Below, in pieces: positions 24,903 to 34,390 of a stretch of DNA of 63,341 bases. Both the position numbers and the translations under genes were made by a program. Numbering within the stretch: position 1 is the stretch's first letter; every line of letters begins with the position of its first letter. Source of the DNA: Myxococcales bacterium (GTDB lineage Bacteria; Myxococcota_A; UBA9160; UBA4427); contig DUCN01000013.1 in NCBI GenBank assembly GCA_012959805.1, forward strand, positions 97,603-160,943, in the 5' to 3' direction. The notes under the pieces are model-generated. The model ran no database searches, was not told the origin of the DNA, and saw only the letters and a list, made by a program, of their open reading frames with translations.

Positions 24903-26207
24903 ATGGCGCGCATCATCTTTAGCGGAGGCAAGGTATTCGACGGGCAGGACGTTCTACCCGGGGACACGACGGTCGTCGTCGATGGCGATCGGATTGTTCA
25001 GGTCGGGTCGGCGGTGGCTCCAGCGGGCGACGAAGATACGCTCGTCGATCTAACCGGGAAGACTTTGATGCCCGGAATGGTCCAATGTCATTTTCATACC
25101 GGATTTGGTCCCGACGCTGGAAATGCCTCGCCCTATCTCGGCCTTAACATGCCTCCGGCCTATCTAGGGATGGTGGCGGCGAAAAATGGGCAGATCGCTC
25201 TCGACTTTGGTGTCACGAGCATCATCGGTTCGAGTAACGGGGACCTGCTCGATGTTTGCTTGAAAGAGGCCATTTTGCTCGGCTTGACCAAAGGTCCTCG
25301 TGTCATTCCCTGTACTCGTGAGATCATGGCTTCTGGAGATGCCGCTGACGGAGACAGTCGCTCGTGGTTCATGGGCATTCAGAATCATGGACTTGCTAGG
25401 CGCGCCGACGGTGTTGAAGAGGTTAGACAAGCGATTCGCGAAGAGATCGGGCGGGGCTGCGAGATCGTCAAGATTTCGATCAGCAACGGTCACGGAAGCC
25501 ATCCGATTCCGGATTGGAATTACTATACGATCGAGGAAATCCAGGCCGCGGTGGACGCTGCCCACACGCGCGGTGCCCTGGTTCGTGCCCATTGCCCCTC
25601 GAGGTCGGGCATCATCGACTGCGCGCGCGCAGGCGTTGACATCATTGACCATGCGGATTTGATCGATGACGAGGGAATCGAAGCTGTCTTGAAGGCGGAT
25701 GCGACGATCACGCCGAGCCTGCTCTGGACCGATCGTTTTATGTCATTTGCGGGCAGCTGGGATTTCGCACTCGGGCCCTTTCCGATTGGTGACGGATTCC
25801 CGGAGTCCCAGGCGAAGGCCGAAGCGCGGATCGAGGCGATTCGGCGGGATTCAGAATATACGCTCGGAATGTTCTCCAAGGTTCGCGAGGCGGGCGTCCG
25901 ACTCGTGTTAGGTGACGACTATGGGTTTGCCATGATGCCGCACGGTGATTATGCGTCGGAAATGGCGCTCTATGTCAAGCATGGCGTGGAACCCATCGAA
26001 GTCATGAGATGGGCTACGCGCAATGGGGCTCGCGCAATGGGGAAGCACGGCGCCGATCTGGGGGCCATCGAGGAAGGCAAGCTCGCAGACTTGATCGTGG
26101 TGGATGGCGATCCGACATCGGACGTCGAGGTTCATCGTAATCCCGCCAATGTTGCACTTGTCGTGAAGGCGGGTGTGATCGAAAAGGATCTTCTGTCGCT
26201 TCAATGA
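24903..26207 (+). CDS. Amidohydrolase family protein
   Basis: The 434-residue metal-dependent hydrolase begins with a small beta-sandwich (FSGGKVFDGQDVLPG, TLMPGMVQCHFHTGFG with the HxH metal site). Later it has VKISISNGHGSHP, RAHCPS, DIIDHADLIDD and the closing LADLIVVDGDPTSDV. This is the imidazolonepropionase/prolidase-like branch. It hydrolyses C-N or similar bonds in the cytoplasm. It is coupled by ATGA to an acyl-CoA ligase and followed by an enoyl-CoA hydratase, suggesting one catabolic pathway of unknown substrate. Confidence 0.86.
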   Translation: MARIIFSGGKVFDGQDVLPGDTTVVVDGDRIVQVGSAVAPAGDEDTLVDLTGKTLMPGMVQCHFHTGFGPDAGNASPYLGLNMPPAYLGMVAAKNGQIALDFGVTSIIGSSNGDLLDVCLKEAILLGLTKGPRVIPCTREIMASGDAADGDSRSWFMGIQNHGLARRADGVEEVRQAIREEIGRGCEIVKISISNGHGSHPIPDWNYYTIEEIQAAVDAAHTRGALVRAHCPSRSGIIDCARAGVDIIDHADLIDDEGIEAVLKADATITPSLLWTDRFMSFAGSWDFALGPFPIGDGFPESQAKAEARIEAIRRDSEYTLGMFSKVREAGVRLVLGDDYGFAMMPHGDYASEMALYVKHGVEPIEVMRWATRNGARAMGKHGADLGAIEEGKLADLIVVDGDPTSDVEVHRNPANVALVVKAGVIEKDLLSLQ

Positions 26208-27679
26208 CGATGCTCTCCTACGGCCGCGCGCTTTCGGAGAGTGCGGACCGCCAGCCGGACGCTGTGGCACTGATTCATGAAGGCCGGTCCACGACCTATT
26301 CTGAACTCGAAGCCGGCGCGAATCGACTCGCGCGAATCTTTGCCCAGTTGGGTGTTGATGAAGGGGATTTCGTCACCATCTCGCTGCCGAATGGTCGAGA
26401 AGTCGTCGAAACCTTCTTTGCCTGCTGGAAGTTGGGCGCGACACCGCAGCCCATTTCATCACGACTGCCCGAGCACGAACGACAGGCCATTATCGAACTC
26501 GTAAATCCAAGGCTTCTGGTCGTCGAGTCGTCGGCGGACGTCGAGGATCGCCTCACCTTTCAGATGTCCTCGCCGAATCCAGAGGAGTCCATATCGACGG
26601 ACGCGTCGAATTCCGCGCCGCTTCCGGACCGGGTTTCGAAATTTCGTTTTGCGATCTGTTCGGGCGGGAGTACGGGGCGTCCGAAGGTCATCGTGGATCA
26701 TATCCGCGGGGAGCTCGATCCGGAGACGCGCTTTCATGGGATGGCTCCTGGGGCCAGTATCCTCGTTCCCGGACCCCTCTACCATTCTGGTCCGCTGATC
26801 AACTGCATGACCATTCTGTTAGGTGGAGGGAAGGTCGTACTGATGTCGAGGTTTGATGCCAGGGCGGCATTGGAACTCATCGCGCAGTATCGATTGGAGC
26901 TCGCCATCTTCGTTCCGACCATGCTGCTTCGCATCTGGAAGCTGCCGGAGGCGGAGCGGAAGGCGGCGGACCTTTCCTCGCTTCATCGAGTTGTCTCGAG
27001 TAGTGCTTCGCTACCAAACTGGCTTCAACGCGAATGGATCGATTGGATCGGAGCCGATCGTGTCTGGGAAGCCTACGGTGGAAGCGAGCGGATTGGCGGC
27101 ACGATCATTTCCGGCCGTGAATGGCTGGAGAAACCCGGCTCTGTGGGTCGCGTGACGGAAGGACGCAAGCTCAAGGTCCTGGGGGCTCTGGGAGAGGACC
27201 TCGCGTGCGGTGAGATTGGGGACATCTATTGCTTGCCGATCGATGGACCTGGCTCGACCTATCATTACATGGGCGCTTCGCCTCGTCGCCTCGCGGATGG
27301 CTGGGAGACGCTTGGGGACATGGGTTATCTTGATGGGGATGGATACCTCTTTCTTGTCGATCGACGCACCGATCTCATCATTAGCGGCGGCTCGAACATC
27401 TATCCGGCAGAGGTCGAGGGTGCGATCGAATCGCATCCCGATGTTCTTTCCTGTGCGGCGATCGGGCTGCCCGACGAGGATCTCGGCGCGACCGTCCACG
27501 CAATCGTGGAAACCCAGACCGCTATTGATGCTGATCAGTTGCGAGCTTATCTGCTCGATCGCCTGGTTCGGTACAAGATTCCGAGAACCTTCGAGTTTGT
27601 GGATTTCGCGATCAAGGATGATTCGGGAAAGGTGCGGCGGGCCGCTCTGCGTGAGGAGCGCGTCCCGAATTCCGCTTGA
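26204..27679 (+). CDS. AMP-dependent acyl-CoA synthetase/ligase
   Basis: The 491-residue ANL-superfamily enzyme has a phosphate-binding loop FAICSGGSTGRPKVI (P-loop TSGSTGxPK variant), EAYGGSERIG, the GDMGYLDGDGYLFLVDRRTDLIISGG hinge region and a C-terminal PRTFEFVDFAIKDDSGKVRR with the catalytic Lys in DSGKVRR. It activates a carboxylic acid as acyl-AMP, then as CoA thioester. The start overlaps the amidohydrolase stop (ATGA), so expression is coupled. Confidence 0.88.
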   Translation: MTMLSYGRALSESADRQPDAVALIHEGRSTTYSELEAGANRLARIFAQLGVDEGDFVTISLPNGREVVETFFACWKLGATPQPISSRLPEHERQAIIELVNPRLLVVESSADVEDRLTFQMSSPNPEESISTDASNSAPLPDRVSKFRFAICSGGSTGRPKVIVDHIRGELDPETRFHGMAPGASILVPGPLYHSGPLINCMTILLGGGKVVLMSRFDARAALELIAQYRLELAIFVPTMLLRIWKLPEAERKAADLSSLHRVVSSSASLPNWLQREWIDWIGADRVWEAYGGSERIGGTIISGREWLEKPGSVGRVTEGRKLKVLGALGEDLACGEIGDIYCLPIDGPGSTYHYMGASPRRLADGWETLGDMGYLDGDGYLFLVDRRTDLIISGGSNIYPAEVEGAIESHPDVLSCAAIGLPDEDLGATVHAIVETQTAIDADQLRAYLLDRLVRYKIPRTFEFVDFAIKDDSGKVRRAALREERVPNSA

Positions 27680-27801
27680 ATCATGTGGCGTAGTGGAGGA
27701 GCTTGCAGCGGGTGTCGAGGCGGCCCGGGCAGCAGAGGTGATAGAGTAGGCGATGAGACAACACATCCGTCAAACGGCGCTGCCGTCCGGGGAGGCGTTC
27801 A

Positions 27802-28596
27802 TTGGACTATCAGCAATTCGCTGAAGAACATCATCTACTCATCGACATCGAGGATCGAGTCGCGATCGTTCGGCTGAATCGTCCCGAAAAGCGAAACGCA
27901 ATCAACTTTGCTCTTCATGAAGGTCTTGAGAAGCTTTGGCGACCGCTCGGGACCGATCCAGACGTGGGTGCCATCGTGATCGCCGGGGAGGGCAAAGGCT
28001 TCTGCTCGGGTGGGGACATGGTCGGCTTCTATCCGAGCGACCCGGGCCCATTCGAAAAACTACGCGGTCCGAAGAATCTCGTGCAGGAGATGGTCAATTG
28101 CGAGGCGCCGATCGTGTCAGCGGTTCACGGAGTAGCCGCCGGACTTGGCGCGACCCTCGCGCTCCTCGCAGACATCATCTACATGGCAGACGACGCTCGG
28201 ATCGGGGACACCCACGTCAAGATGGGGTTGGTCGCCGGTGATGGTGGCGCAGCGATCTGGCCACTTCTCGTCGGGCTACATCGCGCGAAGGAGCTGCTCA
28301 TGGGCGGCGAGTTGGTGACGGGTTTGGCCGCCGCCGACATGGGCCTCGTGAACTATTCGGTGCCGCCGGTCGATCTGCTTCCCCGGGCAATCGCGCATGC
28401 TCGTAAGCTTGCCGAGGGTCCGGCAGTGGCCATTCGCCTGACCAAGATGACGCTGAATCAACATTTGCGAAATAGCATCAATCTGACTTTGGATGCGGGA
28501 CTCGCGGCGGAGATGTTGTCGGTTGAGACGGAAGATTCGCGGGAAGCTGGCCAGGCTTTCTCGGAAAAACGAGAGCCTCGATTCAAAGGTCGTTAG
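27802..28596 (+). CDS. Enoyl-CoA hydratase/isomerase (crotonase family)
   Basis: The 264-residue crotonase has NRPEKRNAINF, the oxyanion-hole segment AGEGKGFCSGGDMVGF and ADDARIGDTHVKMGLVAGDGGA. The second block has Gly/Ala rather than a clear catalytic Glu pair, so the exact reaction (hydratase or isomerase) is open. The start is TTG with GGGGAGG upstream. The protein ends KREPRFKGR, typical of the family. It probably acts with the preceding ligase in acyl-CoA breakdown. Confidence 0.87.
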   Translation: MDYQQFAEEHHLLIDIEDRVAIVRLNRPEKRNAINFALHEGLEKLWRPLGTDPDVGAIVIAGEGKGFCSGGDMVGFYPSDPGPFEKLRGPKNLVQEMVNCEAPIVSAVHGVAAGLGATLALLADIIYMADDARIGDTHVKMGLVAGDGGAAIWPLLVGLHRAKELLMGGELVTGLAAADMGLVNYSVPPVDLLPRAIAHARKLAEGPAVAIRLTKMTLNQHLRNSINLTLDAGLAAEMLSVETEDSREAGQAFSEKREPRFKGR

Positions 28597-28686
28597 GTCG
28601 ACGTCCGTCAGGTGGACGGCATTGGTCGAAAACCGGTCCGCGACGTCAAAACAGCTCGAATGTGAGCGACAAGGGTAGCGAGCGAA

Positions 28687-29877
28687 TTGAGTCAATCGAT
28701 GAAAACGGATGCTGGGCGTTCTCGAAAAGTCGCCCCCCTAGCAACCCTGTTTGGTGTGGTCGTGTTGGGTCTCATTCTGCGGTACGTCGTATTTGCGCCG
28801 GACCCGATCGAAGTTCGGGTACAAGGCGTTGAACGCGGACTCGTCGAGTCGACGGTTTCGAATTCGAAGGCGGGGACAGTCGAGGCACGGCGACGCTCGC
28901 GCATTGCGGCAGAAATCGGTGGTCGAGTCGTTGAAATCGTTCATCGTGAGGGTGCGCACGTCAAGGCAGGGGATGCACTCGTCCTTCTATCGGACGTGAG
29001 CCATTTGGCGAATGATGAGCTGTCGCAGCATGGCGTGGCCGTTAGTCGGTCACGTCTCGAGGACGCCTGCCTGTTGCGCGACCGGGCAGGGCGCGAGCTG
29101 ACCCGGATGCAGAGACTGGCCGAGAACAACGTGGCTTCGGAGGATCGACTCGACGCGTTGCAATACGGTTTCGATTCGGCCCGCGTGGCGTGTGTCGCAG
29201 CGAAGGCCGAGCTGGCTCAGGCCAGTGCGCAGCGACAATCCGCCGCCGCCGAACTGGCGAAGACCGTGATCGTTGCACCCTTCGATGGAATTGTAGCTGA
29301 GGTGAATGTCGAGATCGGCGAATGGGTGACGCCCTCGCCGCCGCTTCTCACTTCGCCTCCCGTTGTCGATCTGATCGATCCGACTTCGATCTTCGTCAGC
29401 GCGCCGATGGACGAGGTTGATTCCGGAGCTGTTCGAGCTGGATTGCCAGTGAAGCTGACGATCGACTCCAGGCCCGGTGAAGTCTTTGCGGGGACCGTGT
29501 CTCGAGTTGCGCCTTATGTGGTAGATGAAGAGGCCCAGAACCGAACGCTCGAAATCGAAGTCTCGATCGACGATGCCGGGGTTGCGGTCTCGCTTCTCCC
29601 GGGGACTTCGGCGGATGCAGAAGTGGTGCTGGAAGACCGTCAAGATGTCTTGCGAGTTCCGAGTTCGGCTTTGCTTGGGGACGCTTCGGTCTTGCTTCTG
29701 CGAGGTGGGGAGCTCGTCGAAGTCGCAGTCGAATTGGGGCTTCGGAACTGGAAATTCGCCGAGATCACGAATGGCTTGGAGGAGGGAGATCAGGTCGTCA
29801 TCGCGCTCGACCGGATTGAAATCAAATCGGGGATTCGTGCCGTTGCCATGAATGAGAACGGGGATTCTTCGAAGTGA
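28687..29877 (+). CDS. Periplasmic adaptor (HlyD/RND membrane-fusion) of an ABC efflux system
   Basis: The 396-residue protein has an N-terminal membrane anchor (LATLFGVVVLGLILRYVVF), a biotinyl-lipoyl half-motif (RRRSRIAAEIGGRVVEIVHREGAHVKAGDAL), a central coiled-coil hairpin and the second half (KTVIVAPFDGIVAEVNVEIGEWV). It bridges the inner-membrane transporter and an outer-membrane TolC-like exit. TTG 28687 and ATG 28699 are both possible starts. Its stop overlaps the GTG of the ABC ATPase gene. Confidence 0.88.
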   Translation: MSQSMKTDAGRSRKVAPLATLFGVVVLGLILRYVVFAPDPIEVRVQGVERGLVESTVSNSKAGTVEARRRSRIAAEIGGRVVEIVHREGAHVKAGDALVLLSDVSHLANDELSQHGVAVSRSRLEDACLLRDRAGRELTRMQRLAENNVASEDRLDALQYGFDSARVACVAAKAELAQASAQRQSAAAELAKTVIVAPFDGIVAEVNVEIGEWVTPSPPLLTSPPVVDLIDPTSIFVSAPMDEVDSGAVRAGLPVKLTIDSRPGEVFAGTVSRVAPYVVDEEAQNRTLEIEVSIDDAGVAVSLLPGTSADAEVVLEDRQDVLRVPSSALLGDASVLLLRGGELVEVAVELGLRNWKFAEITNGLEEGDQVVIALDRIEIKSGIRAVAMNENGDSSK

Positions 29878-30635
29878 TCGAGGTGGAAGACCTCTGGCGC
29901 ACCTATGAGATGGGGGGCCACGCACTTCATGCGCTGCGTGGAGTGAATGAGGTGATCGAAGACGGGAGCCATGTGGCGATCATGGGTCCGTCGGGTTCGG
30001 GAAAGAGTACTCTGCTCAATCTGCTGGGATGTCTTGATTCGCCGACCCGTGGACAGTACAAGCTTGCCGGTCAGGACGTGGCGGAATTGTCCGGGGATGC
30101 GCTGGCGGAGATTCGACTTCATCGCATTGGATTCATCTTTCAGTCCTTTCATCTCGTGCCGAGACTCACGGCGCTCCAGAACGTCGAATTGCCCATGATT
30201 TTTGCGGGACTGCATCCGGGTGAACGTCGCGAGCGGGCGGAAGTCGCCTTGGTTTCCGTCGATCTGGCTGATCGTGCGGGTCATCGACCGAATGAACTCT
30301 CGGGTGGTCAGAAGCAGCGCGTGGCCATCGCCCGCGCGACGGTGATGGGGCCGGGACTACTGTTGGCGGATGAGCCGACCGGAAATCTTGACTCGCGGAC
30401 GGGGGCGCAGGTCCTCGATCTGCTAGGCCGGCTTCATGATGAAGGTCGAACGCTCGTGGTCGTGACCCATGATCCCGGCGTTGCCCGTCGTGCGGATCGG
30501 GTTCTGGTACTTCGCGACGGCGAAATCGTGCGTCGAGTCTCGGGGGACGAAGTGACGGATCTCGGGAGCCTGTTTTCGTCCGTCGAGGATGCCGACAAAG
30601 TTTCGGAACAGGCCGTGCAAAAGGTGGGTCGATGA
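29874..30635 (+). CDS. ABC transporter ATP-binding protein, MacB/LolD type
   Basis: The 253-residue ATPase has Walker [10 protein letters not shown] with Lys44, a Q-loop [11 protein letters not shown], signature LSGGQKQR and Walker [13 protein letters not shown]. This subgroup powers MacB-like tripartite efflux or lipoprotein release. It lies between the adaptor and two FtsX-type permeases with overlapping ends on both sides (GTGA and ATGA), so the four proteins probably form one complex. Confidence 0.93.
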   Translation: MIEVEDLWRTYEMGGHALHALRGVNEVIEDGSHVAIMGPSGSGKSTLLNLLGCLDSPTRGQYKLAGQDVAELSGDALAEIRLHRIGFIFQSFHLVPRLTALQNVELPMIFAGLHPGERRERAEVALVSVDLADRAGHRPNELSGGQKQRVAIARATVMGPGLLLADEPTGNLDSRTGAQVLDLLGRLHDEGRTLVVVTHDPGVARRADRVLVLRDGEIVRRVSGDEVTDLGSLFSSVEDADKVSEQAVQKVGR

Positions 30636-31837
30636 CTCTGGTCGACCTCCTCCAGTTCGCGGGCAATGCACTTCTACAGAATCGTCGTCGTAGTGCGCTT
30701 TCACTCGTCGGTGTCTCGATCGGAGTGGTCGCCGTCGTTTCGCTCACCGCGATCGGCGAGGGAGGCATTCGCTTCGTGGCCGATCAGTTTTCGAGCCTCG
30801 GGGCTTCAGTCGTGATCATCGCACCGGGACGCAACGAAACGACGGGCGGTATCCCCCGTGGTATCGGTGGGATTCCAAATGATCTGACGCTGCGCGATTC
30901 GATCATTCTCGAGCGAAGGATTCAATCGGTGCGTCACTCCGTCCCGATCTCGGTCAGCACTGACACAATCAGTTTCGGTCAGCGGAGTCGAAACGTGCCG
31001 ATCATTGGTGCGACTTCGGACTTCCAACGCTTGCAGAAATTGGAAGTGGCTTCTGGGCAGTTTCTACCTGAAGGAGAAGCCGATCGAGGGGACTCGGTCG
31101 TTGTGCTTGGTCATACGGTTGCGAAGGAGTTATTCGCTGCCGGGAACCCGCTCGGCATGACGGTTCGGATCGGTGGTTGGCGAATGCGCGTGATCGGGGT
31201 CCTCGCGATGCGCGGTACGCAACTCGGCATGCAGGTTGACGAGAGCGTATTCATCGCAGTGGCGACGAGCATGCGCATGGCCAATCGAAGCTCGGTCAGC
31301 CGGATCATGCTCGAGCTCTATCCCAAGGCCGACCCGGACCGAGCGATCGAGCAAGTCAAGAAGCTGCTAATCGAGCGGCACGACGAAGAGGATTTTACCT
31401 GCATCAGTCAGGATGCCGTTCTCGAATCCCTGTCCTCGATCATTCGCACAATCGCACTCGCGATCGTCGGAATCGCGGCGATCAGTCTCGCGGTGGCCGG
31501 GATCGGAATCATGAATGTCATGTTGGTTTCGGTCTCGGAGCGCTCAGCCGAGGTCGGGCTCTTGAAGGCGATCGGGGCCACGCGGCGACAGATTCTGGGC
31601 GTCTTTCTGGTCGAAGCCGCAACGCTGTCGATGTTGGGCGGGTTGCTGGGATTGGCGGCAGGCACGGGACTCGTTCTGCTCGGAAACCAGCTCTATCCCG
31701 CCGTCGATGCCGCGACGCCGATCTGGGCGATCGTCGCCGTGATGATTCTTTCTCTTGGGACTGGGGTCGGTTTCGGCGTGTTGCCCGCTTGGCGCGCCGC
31801 GAATCTCGATCCGGTGGCCGCATTGCAGGGTCATTAG
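30632..31837 (+). CDS. MacB/FtsX-type ABC permease 1
   Basis: The 401-residue membrane protein has an N-terminal helix (SALSLVGVSIGVVAVVSLTAIGEG), a large periplasmic MacB core domain, and three C-terminal helices with VSERSAEVGLLKAIGATRRQIL and PAWRAANLDPVAALQ, the FtsX-domain signature. These proteins transmit ATP-driven motion to the periplasm rather than forming a channel. It starts 4 bp inside the ATPase gene. Confidence 0.9.
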   Translation: MTLVDLLQFAGNALLQNRRRSALSLVGVSIGVVAVVSLTAIGEGGIRFVADQFSSLGASVVIIAPGRNETTGGIPRGIGGIPNDLTLRDSIILERRIQSVRHSVPISVSTDTISFGQRSRNVPIIGATSDFQRLQKLEVASGQFLPEGEADRGDSVVVLGHTVAKELFAAGNPLGMTVRIGGWRMRVIGVLAMRGTQLGMQVDESVFIAVATSMRMANRSSVSRIMLELYPKADPDRAIEQVKKLLIERHDEEDFTCISQDAVLESLSSIIRTIALAIVGIAAISLAVAGIGIMNVMLVSVSERSAEVGLLKAIGATRRQILGVFLVEAATLSMLGGLLGLAAGTGLVLLGNQLYPAVDAATPIWAIVAVMILSLGTGVGFGVLPAWRAANLDPVAALQGH

Positions 31838-31859
31838 GCTCGTTGGGGAGATCTCGCGT

Positions 31860-33074
31860 ATGGCACGTCTAGACTTCTCAGATGTTATGCGGCTTTCCTC
31901 GGGCGCAATGCGGGGACATCCGCTGCGTTCGGTTCTGTCCATGTTGGGGATCGCGATCGGGGTCGCAGCGGTCATCATGCTCACCTCGTTAGGCGAGGGC
32001 GTTCGTCGACATATGGATACCGAGTTCTCTGAGTTCGGGACGAATATCTTGCAGATCCATCCGGGTAAGACGGAAACCAGCGGAATGCATGGTGGTGTTT
32101 TCGGCGGCACGACGCGCAAGCTGACGATCGAGGACGCCGAGGCGCTGGGCCGAATTCCAATTCTAGACAAAGTGATTCCACTGGCCATAGGACAGGCGCG
32201 GGTCGAAGGTGGTGGGCGGGGTCGCAGTGTCGTGGTCTATGGCACGACCTCGGACTTTCCAGAGGTGCTCAAGGCTTCGATTGGGCAGGGGCAATTCTTG
32301 GCGCCCGGGGATCCGCGTCGCAGCAGCTCTGTGGCCGTGTTGGGGCCAAAGCTCAAACGCGAGCTCTTCGGCGATGCAAATGCACTCGGCCAATTCGTCC
32401 GAATTGCGGGCGCGCGACTTCGGGTGATTGGCGTGATGCAGCCCAAGGGGCAGATCTTGGGCATGGACATGGACGACTCGGCCTATATCCGGGTGGCTAC
32501 GGCGATGCGGCTTTTCAATCTAGAGGAAGTCCAGGAAATCGATGTGCTCTTCGCCCATGAAGGGCTGACCGAAGCGGCCACTCAGGCGATTCGACGGGTC
32601 TTGATTGATCGACATCGGGGAGAAGAAGACTTTACGATCGTTTCGCAATCCGAAATGCTGAAGGTCTTTGGGCGGGTGATGGATGTCCTGACGCTGGGCG
32701 TGGCCGTGATCGCCAGCATCTCCCTTCTTGTTGGCTCGATTGGAATTTTCACGATGATGTGGATCTCGGTCGGCGAGCGCGTTTCGGAGATCGGGCTCTT
32801 GCGTGCGCTCGGTGCCACGGAGCAGCAGGTTCAGAACCTCTTTCTCGCCGAGGCGATTCTTCTGACCGTGCTAGGCGGCTTGGCCGGACTCGCCTTCGGG
32901 TTTTTCGCGATATTTGCTTTGCGTCTTTTCTTTCCGAGCTTTCGCGCCTGGGCGCCCGTTGAATACGTTGTCGCGGCTCTGGTCTTGAGCATCGCCGTCG
33001 GACTGATTTCGGGAGTCGGTCCGGCTCGCCGGGCGGCGGACCTCGCGCCGGTTGATGCGCTGCGAACGGAATAG
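31860..33074 (+). CDS. MacB/FtsX-type ABC permease 2
   Basis: The 404-residue paralogue of the preceding permease has the same layout: PLRSVLSMLGIAIGVAAVIML helix, MacB core, then VGERVSEIGLLRALGATEQQV and PARRAADLAPVDALRTE. Having two different permeases suggests a heterodimer rather than the MacB homodimer. The ATG at 31860 was chosen over the long in-frame extension from 31755, which overlaps the upstream gene. Confidence 0.9.
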   Translation: MARLDFSDVMRLSSGAMRGHPLRSVLSMLGIAIGVAAVIMLTSLGEGVRRHMDTEFSEFGTNILQIHPGKTETSGMHGGVFGGTTRKLTIEDAEALGRIPILDKVIPLAIGQARVEGGGRGRSVVVYGTTSDFPEVLKASIGQGQFLAPGDPRRSSSVAVLGPKLKRELFGDANALGQFVRIAGARLRVIGVMQPKGQILGMDMDDSAYIRVATAMRLFNLEEVQEIDVLFAHEGLTEAATQAIRRVLIDRHRGEEDFTIVSQSEMLKVFGRVMDVLTLGVAVIASISLLVGSIGIFTMMWISVGERVSEIGLLRALGATEQQVQNLFLAEAILLTVLGGLAGLAFGFFAIFALRLFFPSFRAWAPVEYVVAALVLSIAVGLISGVGPARRAADLAPVDALRTE

Positions 33075-33084
33075 CGGCGTTCGG

Positions 33085-33392
33085 CTATTTATCAGTTTCG
33101 ACGATCTCAATCTCGGAATCACTGCAGCCAAGCGCGAGCCGGGTTCCGTCGTCCCGCCCTCTGAACTCAAAACGTCGTGCGCCCCCGGACTCAGAGTGGA
33201 CAAATTGAGTACCACCCTCGCGTGCCCCTGCTTGATCAGAGTCTGGATGTGCGACTCGTCTGGGCAGTCGCCTTCCATCATGATGAATTCCATCACGCGA
33301 CTGACATTCGAAGGATTCTCAGCCTGAATCTGGTGAAATAGATGTTCCACACGCATGAGCGCTTCTTCGCGATCTGCTTGTTGACCGGGCAT
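33085..33392 (-). pseudogene. Small conserved-looking gene with an apparent frameshift
   Basis: From 33392 (or the Met at 33356) one frame reads as good protein (VEHLFHQIQAENPSNVSRVM, then IKQGHARVVLNLSTLSPGA). It then loses sense and runs into the antisense of the permease gene. In the -1 frame the sequence from about 33180 reads RRFEFRGRDDGTRLALG, then CSDSEIEIVETDK and TAG at 33087-33085. The two halves join at a run of five G (33182-33186 on the minus strand). So a single-base indel, real or from assembly, seems to split a protein of about 100 residues. Family not recognised. Confidence 0.5.
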
Positions 33393-33476
33393 GCACAGAG
33401 GGCCGAGCCGATTCAGTGTCTGCTGTGTCTCGAAGTGGGTTTGGACTTCTGGGTAGTCGGCCGCCCGCTTTGATGT

Positions 33477-33743
33477 CTAGGCCTGGTCGTAGAGTTTGCG
33501 TCGGGCTGAGTCGTCGGGCCGTTGTTCTCCGTGAAGCTCGCCGGTAGGACCATGATTCGGGAGCAGGTCGAGTTTTGCGACGAGTCGATGCGCGGCACGT
33601 TCGCCCACGTACACGAGGGCATCGTAGATGCCGGCATGGTCGAGGGATCGAACCGAAATGGATGCGGTGGAAACCAAGGTGGGCGAATCCCCAGCATGGA
33701 GGCCAATCGGCAGCTTCTCTGTTTCGGTGGCTGCCCTCCTCAT
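33477..33743 (-). CDS. Small hypothetical protein coupled to tetR
   Basis: The 88-residue protein starts at an ATG that overlaps the TetR stop (ATGA). The middle (SLDHAGIYDALVYVGERAAH, RLVAKLDLLPNH) looks like ordinary soluble protein with coding-like codon use; the last 25 residues are polar. No signal peptide, membrane helix or known motif is seen. The coupling suggests it is made with the regulator. Could be a gene fragment. Confidence 0.5.
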   Translation of the reverse strand: MRRAATETEKLPIGLHAGDSPTLVSTASISVRSLDHAGIYDALVYVGERAAHRLVAKLDLLPNHGPTGELHGEQRPDDSARRKLYDQA

Positions 33744-34390
33744 CGACCAGACTTGGCCGGAGGTGAGTCCGGCGAGGTCGGCTCGGCGTGGAGAAGCGCA
33801 ATCAGAGATTGTTTGAGCGCGGCCAGGAAAGCAGTTCGATCACCCGTTGGTGTACTTCCCTCCTCCTGACGCGCGCGATCTGCGAGAGCGTGGAAGAGCA
33901 GCAGTGTGACGAAACGATCGACATAGGGTGTCTGCTTCGCTTGTCCGGTCCCGCGTAGTTCATGACTGATCCGGGTGACGACGTTGCGGGTGGCCGGTCG
34001 CATGGCCTCGTCATGGAGCCCTTCTGCTTGGATTCGGAGATAGGCGCGACCCGATGAGTTGTCGAGTTTCTTGCAAAGGGGCGCAACGAGAATAGACAGG
34101 AGTTGAGATAGGCCCGTTGACTGACCCGATGCATCGAACTCTGCAAGCATGGCTCTACGGTCTTCGTCTAGTTCTGCGCGATGTTGATCGACGATTGCGG
34201 TCAGCAGGCCATCTTTCGAACCAAAATGATATTGCACGGCGGCGACGTTGCGCTGCTGCGAGGCACGTGCAATTTGTCGGAGTGTGACCCTGCCGAAACC
34301 TTCGTCTGCGAAGAGATGCTCGGCCGCGCGAAGGATCCGCTGTCGAGTGTCCGGCCCACGCCGGGTCAGTGTCTGTAATCGTGTCGCCAC
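33740..34390 (-). CDS. TetR family transcriptional regulator
   Basis: The 216-residue protein has an N-terminal TetR helix-turn-helix (RQRILRAAEHLFADEGFGRV, TLRQIARASQQRNVAAVQYHFGSKDGLL) and an all-helical ligand-binding C-terminus. The proposed GTG start at 34390 overlaps the stop of the upstream metallo-beta-lactamase gene (TAGTG), so the two are coupled; a longer in-frame start at 34477 is less likely. It probably controls its own operon. It is also the only TetR seen in the window and hence a weak candidate for the CATTCA-N4-TGAATG operators. Confidence 0.88.
   Translation of the reverse strand: MATRLQTLTRRGPDTRQRILRAAEHLFADEGFGRVTLRQIARASQQRNVAAVQYHFGSKDGLLTAIVDQHRAELDEDRRAMLAEFDASGQSTGLSQLLSILVAPLCKKLDNSSGRAYLRIQAEGLHDEAMRPATRNVVTRISHELRGTGQAKQTPYVDRFVTLLLFHALADRARQEEGSTPTGDRTAFLAALKQSLIALLHAEPTSPDSPPAKSGR

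Noticed and set aside
33182..33186. Programmed -1 frameshifting at the G5 run
   Set aside because: The run does not fit the standard X-XXY-YYZ slippery heptamer in the zero frame and no downstream structure was evident; an indel is simpler.
33740..34390. TetR at 33740 as the regulator of the CATTCA-N4-TGAATG sites
   Set aside because: No copy of the operator is seen at its own operon start (35847 region), where a self-regulating TetR would be expected to bind.
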